DNA from: Paenibacillus humicus NBRC 102415
GTDB taxonomy: Bacteria > Bacillota > Bacilli > Paenibacillales > Paenibacillaceae
Assembly (NCBI RefSeq): GCF_004000905.1
Contig: NZ_BIMD01000005.1
Location: 1-64,000 of the forward strand
Length of the DNA: 64,000 nucleotides
Direction of reading: 5' to 3'
In this document: one piece after another, positions 17,023 to 25,052 of the stretch
How positions within the stretch are numbered: the first letter of the stretch is position 1
Layout of the letters: each line of letters begins with the position of its first letter
Program-made: the position numbers and the translations under genes
Notes under the pieces: generated by a model
The model's database searches: none
The model's input: only the letters and a program-made list of their open reading frames with translations
Told to the model about the DNA's origin: nothing

Positions 17023-18225
17023 ATGACCAACCCCATCGGCAGCCGCGCGCTGATCGATATTCAGCCTGCCGAGCGGCTGCAAGGGCTGCCTGAACAATTT
17101 TTCGCCAAGCTGGTCGGCAAGGCGAACGCCCAGGCGGCCAAAGGCCGCGACGTCATCAACCTGGGCCAAGGCAATCCCGATACGCCGACCCCCTCCCATA
17201 TCGTGGAAGCGATGCAGAAGGCGTCCGCCGATCCCAAGTATCACAAGTATCCTCCCTTCCGCGGCTTTCCTTTCCTGAAGGAAGCGGTCGCGAAGCGCTA
17301 TAAGGAGGATTATGGAGTCGAGCTTGATCCCGAAACGGAAGTCGCCATCCTGTTCGGCGGCAAGACCGGGCTCATCGAGATCAGCCAGTGCCTGCTCAAT
17401 CCCGGCGATCTGTGCCTTGTGCCGGATCCGGGCTACCCCGACTATTGGTCCGGCGTTTCGCTCGCCGGCGCGAGGATGTCGTTCATGCCGCTGCTGGAGA
17501 GTCACGCATTCCTACCGGATTACAGCCAGGTATCCGAAGAAGACCGCCGCGACGCCAAGCTCATGTTCATCAACTACCCGAACAATCCGACCGGAGCGGT
17601 GGCGACGCCGGAATTCTACAAGCAGACGGTTGAATTCGCCGCCGCGAACGGCATCGTCGTTTCCAGCGACTTCGCTTACGGCGCTCTCGGCTTCGACGGC
17701 AAGCGGCCGGTAAGCTTCCTGCAGACTCCCGGCGCCAAAGAGGTCGGAGTCGAATTCTACACCCTCTCCAAAACGTATAACATGGCCGGCTGGCGGGTCG
17801 GCTTCGCGCTTGGCAACGCTGCCGTCATTGAGCTGATCAATACGATTCAGGACCACTACTATTGCAGCCTGTTCGGCGGCATCCAGGAAGCCGCTTCCGC
17901 CGCCCTGACAGGATCGCAGCAGTCGGTGGCGGAGCTCAACGCCCTCTATCAATCCCGCCGCGAGGCCGTCTTCTCCGCGTTGGACGAAATCGGCTGGAAG
18001 GCTGCGCGTCCGGGCGGCTCCTTCTTCTGCTGGCTGCCCGTCCCGGACGGCCATACTTCGGAATCGTTCGCGGACTTGCTTCTGGAGCAGGCCGACGTCG
18101 TCGTCGCTCCCGGCATCGGCTTCGGCACGCATGGCGAAGGCTACGTGCGGCTCGGGCTGCTGAGCAGCGAAGAACGGCTGAAGGAAGCGATCCTCCGGAT
18201 CGGCAAGCTGGGCTTGTTCTCTTAG
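17023..18225 (+). CDS. Pyridoxal-phosphate aminotransferase, MtnE-like, 400 aa
   Basis: Fold-type I class I/II aminotransferase. Visible are INLGQGNPDTPTPSHIVEA, the substrate/PLP region PNNPTG (INYPNNPTGAV), the Asp of SSDFAYGALGF and the PLP lysine in TLSKTYNMAGWRVGFALG. The length is normal. Its likeness to YkrV/MtnE, which transaminates 4-methylthio-2-oxobutyrate to methionine, together with the nearby MtnU-like amidase and mtnWXB, supports a methionine-salvage role; a general aromatic or branched-chain aminotransferase remains possible. No SAM riboswitch was seen in the 130-bp upstream gap. Confidence 0.82.
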   Translation: MTNPIGSRALIDIQPAERLQGLPEQFFAKLVGKANAQAAKGRDVINLGQGNPDTPTPSHIVEAMQKASADPKYHKYPPFRGFPFLKEAVAKRYKEDYGVELDPETEVAILFGGKTGLIEISQCLLNPGDLCLVPDPGYPDYWSGVSLAGARMSFMPLLESHAFLPDYSQVSEEDRRDAKLMFINYPNNPTGAVATPEFYKQTVEFAAANGIVVSSDFAYGALGFDGKRPVSFLQTPGAKEVGVEFYTLSKTYNMAGWRVGFALGNAAVIELINTIQDHYYCSLFGGIQEAASAALTGSQQSVAELNALYQSRREAVFSALDEIGWKAARPGGSFFCWLPVPDGHTSESFADLLLEQADVVVAPGIGFGTHGEGYVRLGLLSSEERLKEAILRIGKLGLFS

Positions 18226-18242
18226 GGAGGACGGTCCGCCGC

Positions 18243-18271
18243 TTTACAGCAGCAAAGAGGCATGGTATTCT
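18243..18271 (+). promoter_or_regulatory. Sigma-A-type promoter of the proB T-box transcript
   Basis: TTTACA (18243-18248), 17-bp spacer, TATTCT (18266-18271). It begins 17 bp after the mtnE stop and immediately precedes the T-box leader, giving an expected start near 18278. Confidence 0.65.
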
Positions 18272-18277
18272 AAGTGC

Positions 18278-18536
18278 AACTGAAAACCGACATTCGCAAT
18301 GAAGGGAACCGCCAGGCGTCACAGCGGCGCGCCAGAGAGTAGCCTCCATCGGCTGGGAGAGGCTATCGTGCCGTATCGCCTGCACCCATCCCGGAGCGGC
18401 CGGCGACGAGCCGGACAGCGCCCTCTGTTACAAGGGTCCGGAGTGGGACGGCATTCATGCCGCCCAAGCGAAGGTGGTACCGCGGAAGCATAGGCTTTCG
18501 TCCTTTTTGAGGACGGAAGCCTATTTGTTTTTCGCC
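18278..18536 (+). ncRNA. T-box leader (proline-responsive) upstream of proB
   Basis: The antiterminator core AAGGTGGTACCGCGG (18471-18485) is the T-box signature, with TGGT to pair the ACCA end of an uncharged tRNA. Upstream, Stem I shows AGAGAG (18334-18339 region) and GGCTGGGAGAGG, the standard distal elements. I can pair GGGA (18303) with TCCC (18389) and AGGCG (18314-18318) with CGCCT (18377-18381); the 3' loop between holds CCC (18385-18387), a proline codon and my candidate specifier. The terminator follows. tRNA-Pro T-boxes on proBA are known in Bacillus. Confidence 0.92.
18490..18532 (+). terminator. T-box regulated terminator
   Basis: ATAGGCTTTCGTCC (18490-18503) and GGACGGAAGCCTAT (18511-18524) form a 14-bp stem (one G-T pair) followed by TTGTTTTT. 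Its left arm begins right after the T-box core, so pairing is mutually exclusive with the antiterminator. Confidence 0.92.
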
Positions 18537-18588
18537 CAGCTTCAGGTTGATTCACAAGAACTGCACGGATAGACAGGAGGTTCGGGGG

Positions 18589-19692
18589 ATGCCGAAGGAA
18601 AGAATCATCGTCAAGATCGGTAGCAGCTCGCTGACGAGCCCCGAGGGCGGACTCAATAAAGAAAACATGGTTTTTTACGCCGGAGAGCTGGGCAAGCTTC
18701 ATGCTCAGGGCCACGAGGTGCTGCTGGTCACTTCCGGCGCTGTCGCAGCCGGCTTCAGCGTCATCGGGTACAAGTCGCGTCCCAGGCTGCTCCATGAAAA
18801 ACAGGCGGCCGCAGCCGTCGGCCAGGCGCTGCTCATGCAGGCCTATCAGGAAGCCTTTGCGACCGGAGGCGTCACCTGCGCGCAAGTGCTGCTTACCCGC
18901 CACGATTTCAGCAGCCGCGACCGGGGACGCAACGCCATGATGACGATCGAGGAGCTGCTGCGCCAGCGGGCCGTTCCCGTCATCAACGAGAACGACACCG
19001 TTTCGACCGACGAGCTGAAGTTCGGGGACAACGACATGCTGTCGGCGCTCGTCGCGAATCTCGTAAAGGCTCGCAAGCTGATCATTGTCACGGACACGGA
19101 CGGCCTCTATACCGCCGATCCCCGCCATAATCCGGACGCCCGCAAGATCGAGCGCGTCGAGGAAATCACCGGCGAGCTCATGAGCCTGGCCGGAGGCGCC
19201 GGCTCCGCCGTCGGCACGGGAGGCATGCGCTCCAAGATCGAGGCGGCCCGCATCGCGATGCGCGGCGGAGTGCCGGCATTCGTCGGACGGGTATCGGAGC
19301 CGGGAGATCTGGTGCTCGCGGCCGAGGGACGCGGCAAAGGCACCTATTTCACCTCCCGCGAGCATAGTCTTCCCGTAAAGAAGCAATGGCTCGGGTTCCA
19401 CTCCATGCCCTCCGGCAGCATCAAGGTCGACGAAGGCGCTTGTAGCGCTCTTGTAGCGGGCGGCAAAAGCCTCCTTCCTGCCGGCGTGACGAATGTCACC
19501 GGCGACTTCCACCCCGGCGATGTCATCGAGGTGCAGGACCGGGACGGCTCGCTGGTCGGCCGCGGCATCGTCAATTATGCCGCCTGGCAGCTTCGCGCCG
19601 TCGCCGGCCTCGGCTCGGAGGAAGCTAAGCGGCGCATCGACGTGCAGCGGATCGAGGTTATTCATCGCGATGAGTGGATTACGCTGAAATGA
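18589..19692 (+). CDS. proB: Glutamate 5-kinase
   Basis: First step of proline synthesis: phosphorylates glutamate to gamma-glutamyl phosphate. The 367-residue protein has the amino-acid-kinase domain (IIVKIGSSSLTSPEGG, VLLVTSGAVAAGF, VPVINENDTVSTDELKFGDNDMLSALVA, IVTDTDGLYT, GTGGMRSKIEAARIA) and a C-terminal PUA domain (about 275-365, LPAGVTNVTGDFHPGDVIEVQD), as in full-length ProB. Start ATG 18589 follows AGGAGG. Controlled by the proline T-box. Unusually, 945 bp of repeat-rich DNA separates it from proA. Confidence 0.96.
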   Translation: MPKERIIVKIGSSSLTSPEGGLNKENMVFYAGELGKLHAQGHEVLLVTSGAVAAGFSVIGYKSRPRLLHEKQAAAAVGQALLMQAYQEAFATGGVTCAQVLLTRHDFSSRDRGRNAMMTIEELLRQRAVPVINENDTVSTDELKFGDNDMLSALVANLVKARKLIIVTDTDGLYTADPRHNPDARKIERVEEITGELMSLAGGAGSAVGTGGMRSKIEAARIAMRGGVPAFVGRVSEPGDLVLAAEGRGKGTYFTSREHSLPVKKQWLGFHSMPSGSIKVDEGACSALVAGGKSLLPAGVTNVTGDFHPGDVIEVQDRDGSLVGRGIVNYAAWQLRAVAGLGSEEAKRRIDVQRIEVIHRDEWITLK

Positions 19693-19767
19693 ACCGTGCC
19701 AAATTCGGAACGCTGCGCGGAGCCATCCTCTTGAACGCTGCGCGGGCCGGCCATCCTCCGATCGCTG

Positions 19768-19820
19768 TTGCTGATGTATTCTCTGAATTTTTTGGGTCAG
19801 CGGTCAGAATACATCAGCAA
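19768..19820. repeat. 15-bp inverted repeat in the proB-proA gap
   Basis: TTGCTGATGTATTCT (19768-19782) and AGAATACATCAGCAA (19806-19820) are perfectly complementary, with inner CTGA/TCAG arms. No T-tract follows on either strand, so it does not look like an intrinsic terminator. It could be a cruciform, a processing site or a mobile-element end. Confidence 0.85.
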
Positions 19821-20061
19821 AGGCGAACGCTGGCGCTTCTATGGATTGGCCGACTCGCTACGCTGGGATTATCCGATGGAGGAACCGCTTCGCGGAGACT
19901 CAGACGGCCTCTGTCCGCTAGGCTGTCGCGAATTCGACGCCGCTTGACGCGTGTATAACGCTGTTTTGACAAAAGTAACGCAGCATAGCGAAAAAATAAC
20001 GAAGCTTAACGTGAGTCAACGCGAACTGACTCGCAAGTAACGCCGCTTTACCCGCTGCATG

Positions 20062-20550
20062 GCCAGCGGAACACTTCAAGCCGACTGTATGCCGCAGCTT
20101 CGCACTTCAAGCTGACTGCAAGCGAAGGCAGCATATCTTGGCTGCGCAGCGAGCATAGCGCCACGGCCCGCGCAGTGTGCCAGCCGGATCTGGAGAAGCG
20201 ACAGCGGTCGCCTTTTCCGGAGGATTCCTTCCCTTGAGCATGAGAATCAGGGAGTTCGACGGGAACAGCGATCGGAAGATCGGCTACACGCGGAGCGGCG
20301 CACTTTAAGCCAACTCTACGCGCAGCGGCGCACTTCAAGCGGACTGCAAGCGATGCAGCAAGCAAATCTTGCCTGCGCAGCGAGCATAACACCATGGCCC
20401 GCGCAGCGTGCCAGCCGGATCTGGAGAAGCGACAGCGGTCGCCTTTTCCGGAGGATTCCTTCCCTTGACCATGAGAATCAGGGAATCCGACGGGAACAGC
20501 GATCGGAAGATCGGCTGCACGCGCAGCGGCGCTCTTCAAGCCGACTGCAA
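20062..20550 (+). repeat. 231-bp tandem duplication plus partial third copy
   Basis: CTGCGCAGCGAGCATA recurs at 20142 and 20373, exactly 231 bp apart, and the following 170 bases are near identical. Each unit contains CCGGATCTGGAGAAGCGAC, GTCGCCTTTTCCGGAGG, a CCCTTGA/TCAGGG pair and CGATC-GGAA-GATCG, a hairpin with a GNRA-type loop. A short module CGCACTTCAAGC(C/G)GACTGCA occurs about five times (near 20066, 20100, 20300, 20329, 20530). Confidence 0.85.
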
Positions 20551-20637
20551 GCGAAGCGGCAGGCGCATCTTGCCCTGCGAAGCGGCAAGCCAATGCAATC
20601 CCGAGCTGCAGCCCTAAACTCGAAAGGAGAATGAAAC

Positions 20638-21918
20638 ATGACGATAGAGCAAAAAAACGCCGCATCCGAAGCGGCCGTCAAAGCCTCGCTCGCAAAGCAA
20701 GCCGCCCGAAAACTGGGCAGCCTGGCCACGGCCGAGAAAAACCGGGCATTGGAGGCGATGGCTGCCTCGCTGATCGCGGAAACGGACAGCATTCTGGAGG
20801 CCAATGCCCTGGATCTGGAGCGCGGACGCGAAGCCGGCACCGCCCCTTCCCTGCTCGACCGGCTCGCTCTGAATGCCGAGCGGATCGCAGCGATCGCCCA
20901 AGGAGTCCGGGAGGTCATCGCCCTTGGAGACCCCGTCGGACGGACCGTGCAGACGATACAACGCCCGAACGGGCTCCACATCGAGCAGGTGTCCGTGCCG
21001 CTCGGCGTCATCGGCATGATCTATGAAGCCCGTCCCAACGTCACGGTGGACGCCGCGGCCCTTTGCCTGAAAACCGGCAACAGCGTCGTTCTTCGCGGAG
21101 GAAGCGCCGCCCTCCATACGAACCGGCGCGTCGTGGAAGTGCTCCGCGGAGCGCTGCAAGCGACAGCCGTGCCGCCGGAAGCGCTCCAGCTGATCGAGGA
21201 CCCGAGCCGCGCATCCGCGGACGCCATGCTCAAGCTGAACGGCCTGCTCGACGTCATCATTCCTCGCGGCGGCGCGGCTCTGATCCGCAATGTCATCGAG
21301 AACGCCACCGTGCCCGTCATTGAGACGGGGGCAGGAATCTGCCATACTTATGTCGATGCGGAAGCCGATCAAGCCATGGCGGCCTCCATTGCCGTCAATG
21401 CCAAAGCCCAGCGTCCATCCGTCTGCAACTCCATGGAGACGCTGCTCGTCCACGCCCGCTATGCCGAGCACGGCCTGGCTCCTCTGGCTGCGGCGCTTGT
21501 CGAAGCCGGAGTCGAGCTGAGAGGCTGCGACGAGGCTCGCCGCTTAGCCGGGAGCACGGTCGAGATGGCGTCGGCCGGAGAAGCCGACTATGCGACGGAG
21601 TATAACGACTACATCCTCAACATTCGCGTCGTGGACAGCTTGGACGAGGCGCTGGACCATATTTCGCGGTACGGCACCCGCCATTCCGAGTGCATCGTGA
21701 CGCCCGATGCCGATGCCGCAGGACGATTTCTGAATGAAGTGGACGCCGCGGCCGTCTATCACAACGCCTCCACCCGTTTCACGGACGGCTTCGAATTCGG
21801 CTATGGAGCCGAGATCGGAATCAGTACGCAAAAGCTTCATGTACGGGGACCGATGGGTCTGCCGGCGCTTACATCGACGAAATACCGCATCCAGGGCACC
21901 GGCCAGATCAGAGGCTGA
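20638..21918 (+). CDS. proA: Gamma-glutamyl phosphate reductase
   Basis: NADPH-dependent second step of proline synthesis, giving glutamate-5-semialdehyde. The 426 residues cover the whole aldehyde-dehydrogenase fold: VPLGVIGMIYEARPNVTVDAAALCLKTGN, LRGGSAA, VIETGAGICHTYVDAEAD and the catalytic cysteine in QRPSVCNSMETLLV. Ends GLPALTSTKYRIQGTGQIRG as usual. ATG follows GAAAGGAG. It is followed 34 bp later by proC. If transcription comes only from the proB T-box promoter, it must cross the repeat gap. Confidence 0.96.
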   Translation: MTIEQKNAASEAAVKASLAKQAARKLGSLATAEKNRALEAMAASLIAETDSILEANALDLERGREAGTAPSLLDRLALNAERIAAIAQGVREVIALGDPVGRTVQTIQRPNGLHIEQVSVPLGVIGMIYEARPNVTVDAAALCLKTGNSVVLRGGSAALHTNRRVVEVLRGALQATAVPPEALQLIEDPSRASADAMLKLNGLLDVIIPRGGAALIRNVIENATVPVIETGAGICHTYVDAEADQAMAASIAVNAKAQRPSVCNSMETLLVHARYAEHGLAPLAAALVEAGVELRGCDEARRLAGSTVEMASAGEADYATEYNDYILNIRVVDSLDEALDHISRYGTRHSECIVTPDADAAGRFLNEVDAAAVYHNASTRFTDGFEFGYGAEIGISTQKLHVRGPMGLPALTSTKYRIQGTGQIRG

Positions 21919-21952
21919 CAGCCGTCAAGGACCGTTAAGGAGGACGACTAGT

Positions 21953-22864
21953 TTGAATTCACCATTCCCAACCTCGGCGGGAGCTCCCGCCGCATTCGCC
22001 CAGCCGGAAACGCTTAGCTACTGCTTCTTCGGAGCCGGCTCCATGGCCGAAGCCGTCGCCCGCGGCATGATATCCCGCGGACTGTGCGGAGCCTCGCGCA
22101 TCGGCATGTTCAACCGCAGCGGCGGCTCCAGGCTGACCGAGCTCCGCTCGGCTTACGGCGTTCTGACCGCCGAGACTCCGGAGGAGAAAGAGGCGATGCT
22201 GGCCGGCGCAGACGTCATCGTGCTCAGCATGAAACCCAAGGATGCCGAGGAAGCTCTGCGCTCCATCTCCCATCTCATCGACGGCAGCAAGCTGATCGTC
22301 TCCCTCATCGCAGGCTTGTCGATCCGCACGATCCAGGCTCTTCTCGGGACGAAAGCCGCCGTCGCCCGAACGATGCCCAACACGTCCAGCACGATCGGCC
22401 TCGGCGCGACGGCGCTGAGCTATTCGCCCGAGACGGACACAGAGCAGCGGGCGGCCGTGGAGCAGCTGTTCCGCTCGATCGGCCTCATCACGGTCGTGGA
22501 GGAGCGGCTGCTGGAAGCCGTCACCGGCTTGTCAGGTAGCGGACCAGCCTATTTGTATTATATTATGGAAGCCATGATCGAAGCCGGGATGGAAATGGGA
22601 CTCGACAGCGATTCCTCGCGCGAGCTTACCGTGCAGACCGTGCTCGGCGCCGCCGAAATGATGCGGGCGACCGGCGAGCGGCCGGCCGAGCTGAGGCGCA
22701 AGGTGACCAGCCCGAACGGCACGACTCAAGCGGCGATCCAGCTGATGCAGGAGCATCGCGTCGCCGAATTTTTCAAGGCCGGAATGAAAAAGTCCGCGCA
22801 GCGTGCGGATGAGATCGGCCGCGAGATCGAAAGGAGCGTTCTTGGTGAACGAGAGCAAACGTAA
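21953..22864 (+). CDS. proC: Pyrroline-5-carboxylate reductase
   Basis: Last step of proline synthesis. Start is TTG 21953, nine bases after AAGGAGG; no ATG is suitably placed. The 303 residues show a Rossmann motif CFFGAGSMAEAVARGM, VLSMKPKDAEEAL, ARTMPNTSSTIGLG and the family signature VTGLSGSGPAYLYYIMEAMIEAG, then the C-terminal dimer domain with VTSPNGTTQAAI. About 20 extra N-terminal residues precede the Rossmann fold. Its 3' end overlaps mtnW by 20 bp, which links the proline genes to methionine salvage in one transcript. Confidence 0.95.
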   Translation: MNSPFPTSAGAPAAFAQPETLSYCFFGAGSMAEAVARGMISRGLCGASRIGMFNRSGGSRLTELRSAYGVLTAETPEEKEAMLAGADVIVLSMKPKDAEEALRSISHLIDGSKLIVSLIAGLSIRTIQALLGTKAAVARTMPNTSSTIGLGATALSYSPETDTEQRAAVEQLFRSIGLITVVEERLLEAVTGLSGSGPAYLYYIMEAMIEAGMEMGLDSDSSRELTVQTVLGAAEMMRATGERPAELRRKVTSPNGTTQAAIQLMQEHRVAEFFKAGMKKSAQRADEIGREIERSVLGEREQT

Positions 22865-24101
22865 CATCGCCATTCCAGGCATGTGCACCGCCCTTTACCG
22901 TGTCCATGACGACAAGGCGGATTTCAGCAAAAAAGCGGACTCCATCGCCGTAGGCTTGACGGTCGGCAGCTGGACCGAGCTTCCCGACGCACGGAAGGCC
23001 GAAATGGAAAAGCATCTGGGACGCACGGTCTCCATCGACGTCCATGAGGGCGACGGCACGCCGGGATCGCGCTATGCCGATATCCGGATCGCCTATCCCG
23101 ACATCAACTTCAGCCGGGACATTCCCGCCCTGCTCGTCACCGTGTTCGGCAAGCTGTCGATGGACGGCCGCGTGCGGCTGCTCGATCTCGATGTGTCCGA
23201 GAGCTTCCGAAGCGCCTTCCCCGGACCGAAGTTCGGCATCGAAGGCGTGCGGGAGCTGCTCGGCGTCCATGACCGGCCGCTGCTGATGAGCATTTTCAAG
23301 TCGGTCATCGGCCATGACCTGAAAGGACTGGAGGAGCAGTTCTACCAGCAGGCGCTCGGCGGAGTGGATCTCATCAAGGATGATGAAATCCTGTTCGAGA
23401 ACGAGGAAATCGGCATCCGCCGCCGTGTTGCCGTCTGCATGGAAGCCGCTCGCAGAGCGTCGGAGCATACCGGACAGAAGCTGCTGTATGCCGTCAATCT
23501 GACCGGACCGACCTCCAAGCTCGCCGAGCAGGCGCGCACCGCAATCTCGGAAGGCGCCAACGCCCTGCTGTTCAACGTTCTTTCCTACGGCTACGACGTT
23601 CTTCACGAGCTGAGCAGCGATCCGGACATCAACGTGCCGATCGCGGCGCATCCCGCGCTGGCGGGCGCTTTCTATCCGTCCCCGCACTATGGAATCTCCG
23701 CTTCGCTGCTTCTCGGCAAGCTCATGCGGCTGGCAGGCGCGGACCTGGTTCTCTTCCCGTCACCGTACGGCTCCGTCGTCATGCCGAAGCAGGAGAACAT
23801 GGCGATCAAGGAAGCGCTGCTTGATCCTGCTCCTCCGGCAAGGACAAGCTTCCCCGTGCCGTCTGCCGGCATCCATCCGGGACTCGTGCCGCTGATTCTG
23901 AGAGACTTCGGAAGCGAAGTCGTCGTGAACGCAGGCGGCGGCGTCCATGGCCATCCGATGGGAGCGGCGGCCGGCGGCCGCGCATTCCGCCAGGCGATCG
24001 ACGCGTCGCTGGAGGGAGTGTCTCTCCAGGAAGCGGCCTCCGCTTCCGGACGAGAAGAGCTTGCCGCTGCCATCAAGGCCTGGGGCGTTCGCGAAGGCTG
24101 A
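22845..24101 (+). CDS. mtnW: 2,3-diketo-5-methylthiopentyl-1-phosphate enolase (RuBisCO-like protein)
   Basis: Methionine-salvage enolase of the RuBisCO superfamily. Key stretch GGVDLIKDDE (residues 172-181) supplies the metal-binding Lys, Asp and Glu; GITNASS-like and later loops HPALAGAFY, FPSPYGSVVMP and NAGGGVHGHPMG match YkrW/MtnW rather than true RuBisCO. 418 residues, full length. Start is GTG 22845, eight bases behind AAGGAG and inside proC. MtnK and MtnA, which make its upstream substrate, and the dioxygenase MtnD are not in the window. Confidence 0.93.
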   Translation: MNESKRNIAIPGMCTALYRVHDDKADFSKKADSIAVGLTVGSWTELPDARKAEMEKHLGRTVSIDVHEGDGTPGSRYADIRIAYPDINFSRDIPALLVTVFGKLSMDGRVRLLDLDVSESFRSAFPGPKFGIEGVRELLGVHDRPLLMSIFKSVIGHDLKGLEEQFYQQALGGVDLIKDDEILFENEEIGIRRRVAVCMEAARRASEHTGQKLLYAVNLTGPTSKLAEQARTAISEGANALLFNVLSYGYDVLHELSSDPDINVPIAAHPALAGAFYPSPHYGISASLLLGKLMRLAGADLVLFPSPYGSVVMPKQENMAIKEALLDPAPPARTSFPVPSAGIHPGLVPLILRDFGSEVVVNAGGGVHGHPMGAAAGGRAFRQAIDASLEGVSLQEAASASGREELAAAIKAWGVREG

Positions 24102-24314
24102 CTTTCCGTTCCGCCGAAATGGCCGCCCCTTCAAGAGGCGGCCATTTCGGCGTAGAGAAGAAGACAAGCATGTGGTATGCTTTCTTCTTGTACAGGCTTG
24201 AAAGGCTTTGCCGTATTTGCCGTGCGAAGCCCATTGCCTGGAGTCGAAAGCAGAGGGCTGCCCGAGGCATCCTTCTCTTCGAGAACAATCCCGCATGAAA
24301 GAAGGCTTGTCTTC
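24102..24314 (+). promoter_or_regulatory. mtnW-mtnX gap with competing hairpins
   Basis: 213 bp without a gene. GCCGAAATGGCCGCC (24113-24127) pairs perfectly with GGCGGCCATTTCGGC (24137-24151) but has no T-tract. AAGAAGACAAGCAT (24159-24172 area) pairs with ATGCTTTCTTCTT just after it, while GAAGACAAGC (24160-24169) can instead pair with GCTTGTCTTC (24305-24314), which directly abuts the mtnX ATG. This could gate mtnX translation. Confidence 0.45.
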
Positions 24315-25052
24315 ATGACCTCATCCTTAATCGAATCCGGCTTCCCTGTCTCCTCGAGCGCCGAGGCGGCCCGCAGGCCGGTTATTTTCTGCGACTTCGA
24401 CGGCACGATAACGGAGAACGACAACATCATCGCCATCATCCGCCGCTTCAATCCCGAAGGCTGGGAACAGATCGCCCAGGATACCATCGACCAGCGCAAG
24501 TCGATCAAGCAGGGCGTCGGCGAGATGTTTCGCCTCCTGCCTGCCGCGCTCAAGGACGAGGTGATCGACTACTCGATCTCCAATGCCGTCATTCGCGCCG
24601 GCTTCCAGGAACTGCTCGACTACTGCAAGGCGGAGAATATCGAGTTTTTCGTCACGAGCGGAGGCATCGACTTTTTCGTCTATCCGCTGCTGTCCCGCTT
24701 CGGCATTCCGGAAGACCACATCTACTGCAACAGCAGCGACTTCAGCGGAGAGAACATCGAGATTGTCTGGCCGCACAGCTGCGATGAGGAATGTCCGAAC
24801 GGACAGTGCGGCATGTGCAAAACAGCCGTCATCCGCCGCTTCGCGGCCGACAAGCACGACCGGATTCTGATCGGGGACAGCGTGACCGATTTTGAAGGCG
24901 CCAAGCTGGCCGATCTCGTCTTCTCCCGCTCCCATCTCACGACCAAATGCCGAGAGCTTGGTCTTCCGCATGTGGAATTCACGACTTTCCACGACGTGGT
25001 CGCCAGTCTCAAAGAGCGGCAGCAACTTCAGAAAGCAGGTGAACGGCCATGA
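24315..25052 (+). CDS. mtnX: 2-hydroxy-3-keto-5-methylthiopentenyl-1-phosphate phosphatase
   Basis: HAD-family phosphatase of methionine salvage, 245 residues. The nucleophile motif FCDFDGTITENDN gives Asp27 and Asp29; later ILIGDSVTDFEGAKLAD is the metal-binding motif. A cysteine cluster CDEECPNGQCGMCK, near residues 155-168, is seen in MtnX proteins. ATG at 24315 lacks a strong ribosome site (AAAGAAGG at distance), and an in-frame ATG at 24177 would add 46 residues unlike the family; I prefer 24315. It overlaps mtnB by ATGA. Confidence 0.9.
   Translation: MTSSLIESGFPVSSSAEAARRPVIFCDFDGTITENDNIIAIIRRFNPEGWEQIAQDTIDQRKSIKQGVGEMFRLLPAALKDEVIDYSISNAVIRAGFQELLDYCKAENIEFFVTSGGIDFFVYPLLSRFGIPEDHIYCNSSDFSGENIEIVWPHSCDEECPNGQCGMCKTAVIRRFAADKHDRILIGDSVTDFEGAKLADLVFSRSHLTTKCRELGLPHVEFTTFHDVVASLKERQQLQKAGERP

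Larger units (their letters stand above)
19693..20637 (+). repeat. Repeat-rich 945-bp gap between proB and proA
   Basis: No convincing gene. It holds, in order: two imperfect direct copies of GAACGCTGCGCGG...CCATCCTC (19708-19760); a 15-bp inverted repeat (19768-19820); a stretch of short AACG-centred repeats (about 19957-20045); and a 231-bp tandem duplication with a partial third copy (about 20062-20550). A 205-codon frame is open on the minus strand across the duplication only because 231 is a multiple of three. Confidence 0.8.

Noticed and set aside
18226-18536. SAM riboswitch before proB or mtn genes
   Set aside because: The core AAGGTGGTACCGCGG and following terminator identify a T-box; no S-box motifs were seen here or before mtnE, mtnW or mtnX.
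20048-20665. 205-codon minus-strand frame over the proB-proA repeats
   Set aside because: It stays open because the 231-bp unit is a multiple of three; no ribosome site or domain, and it runs against the operon. Its repeats are better explained at DNA level.
24177-24314. 46-codon N-terminal extension of mtnX from ATG 24177
   Set aside because: The extension is unlike MtnX proteins and spans paired RNA stems; ATG 24315 gives the normal length.
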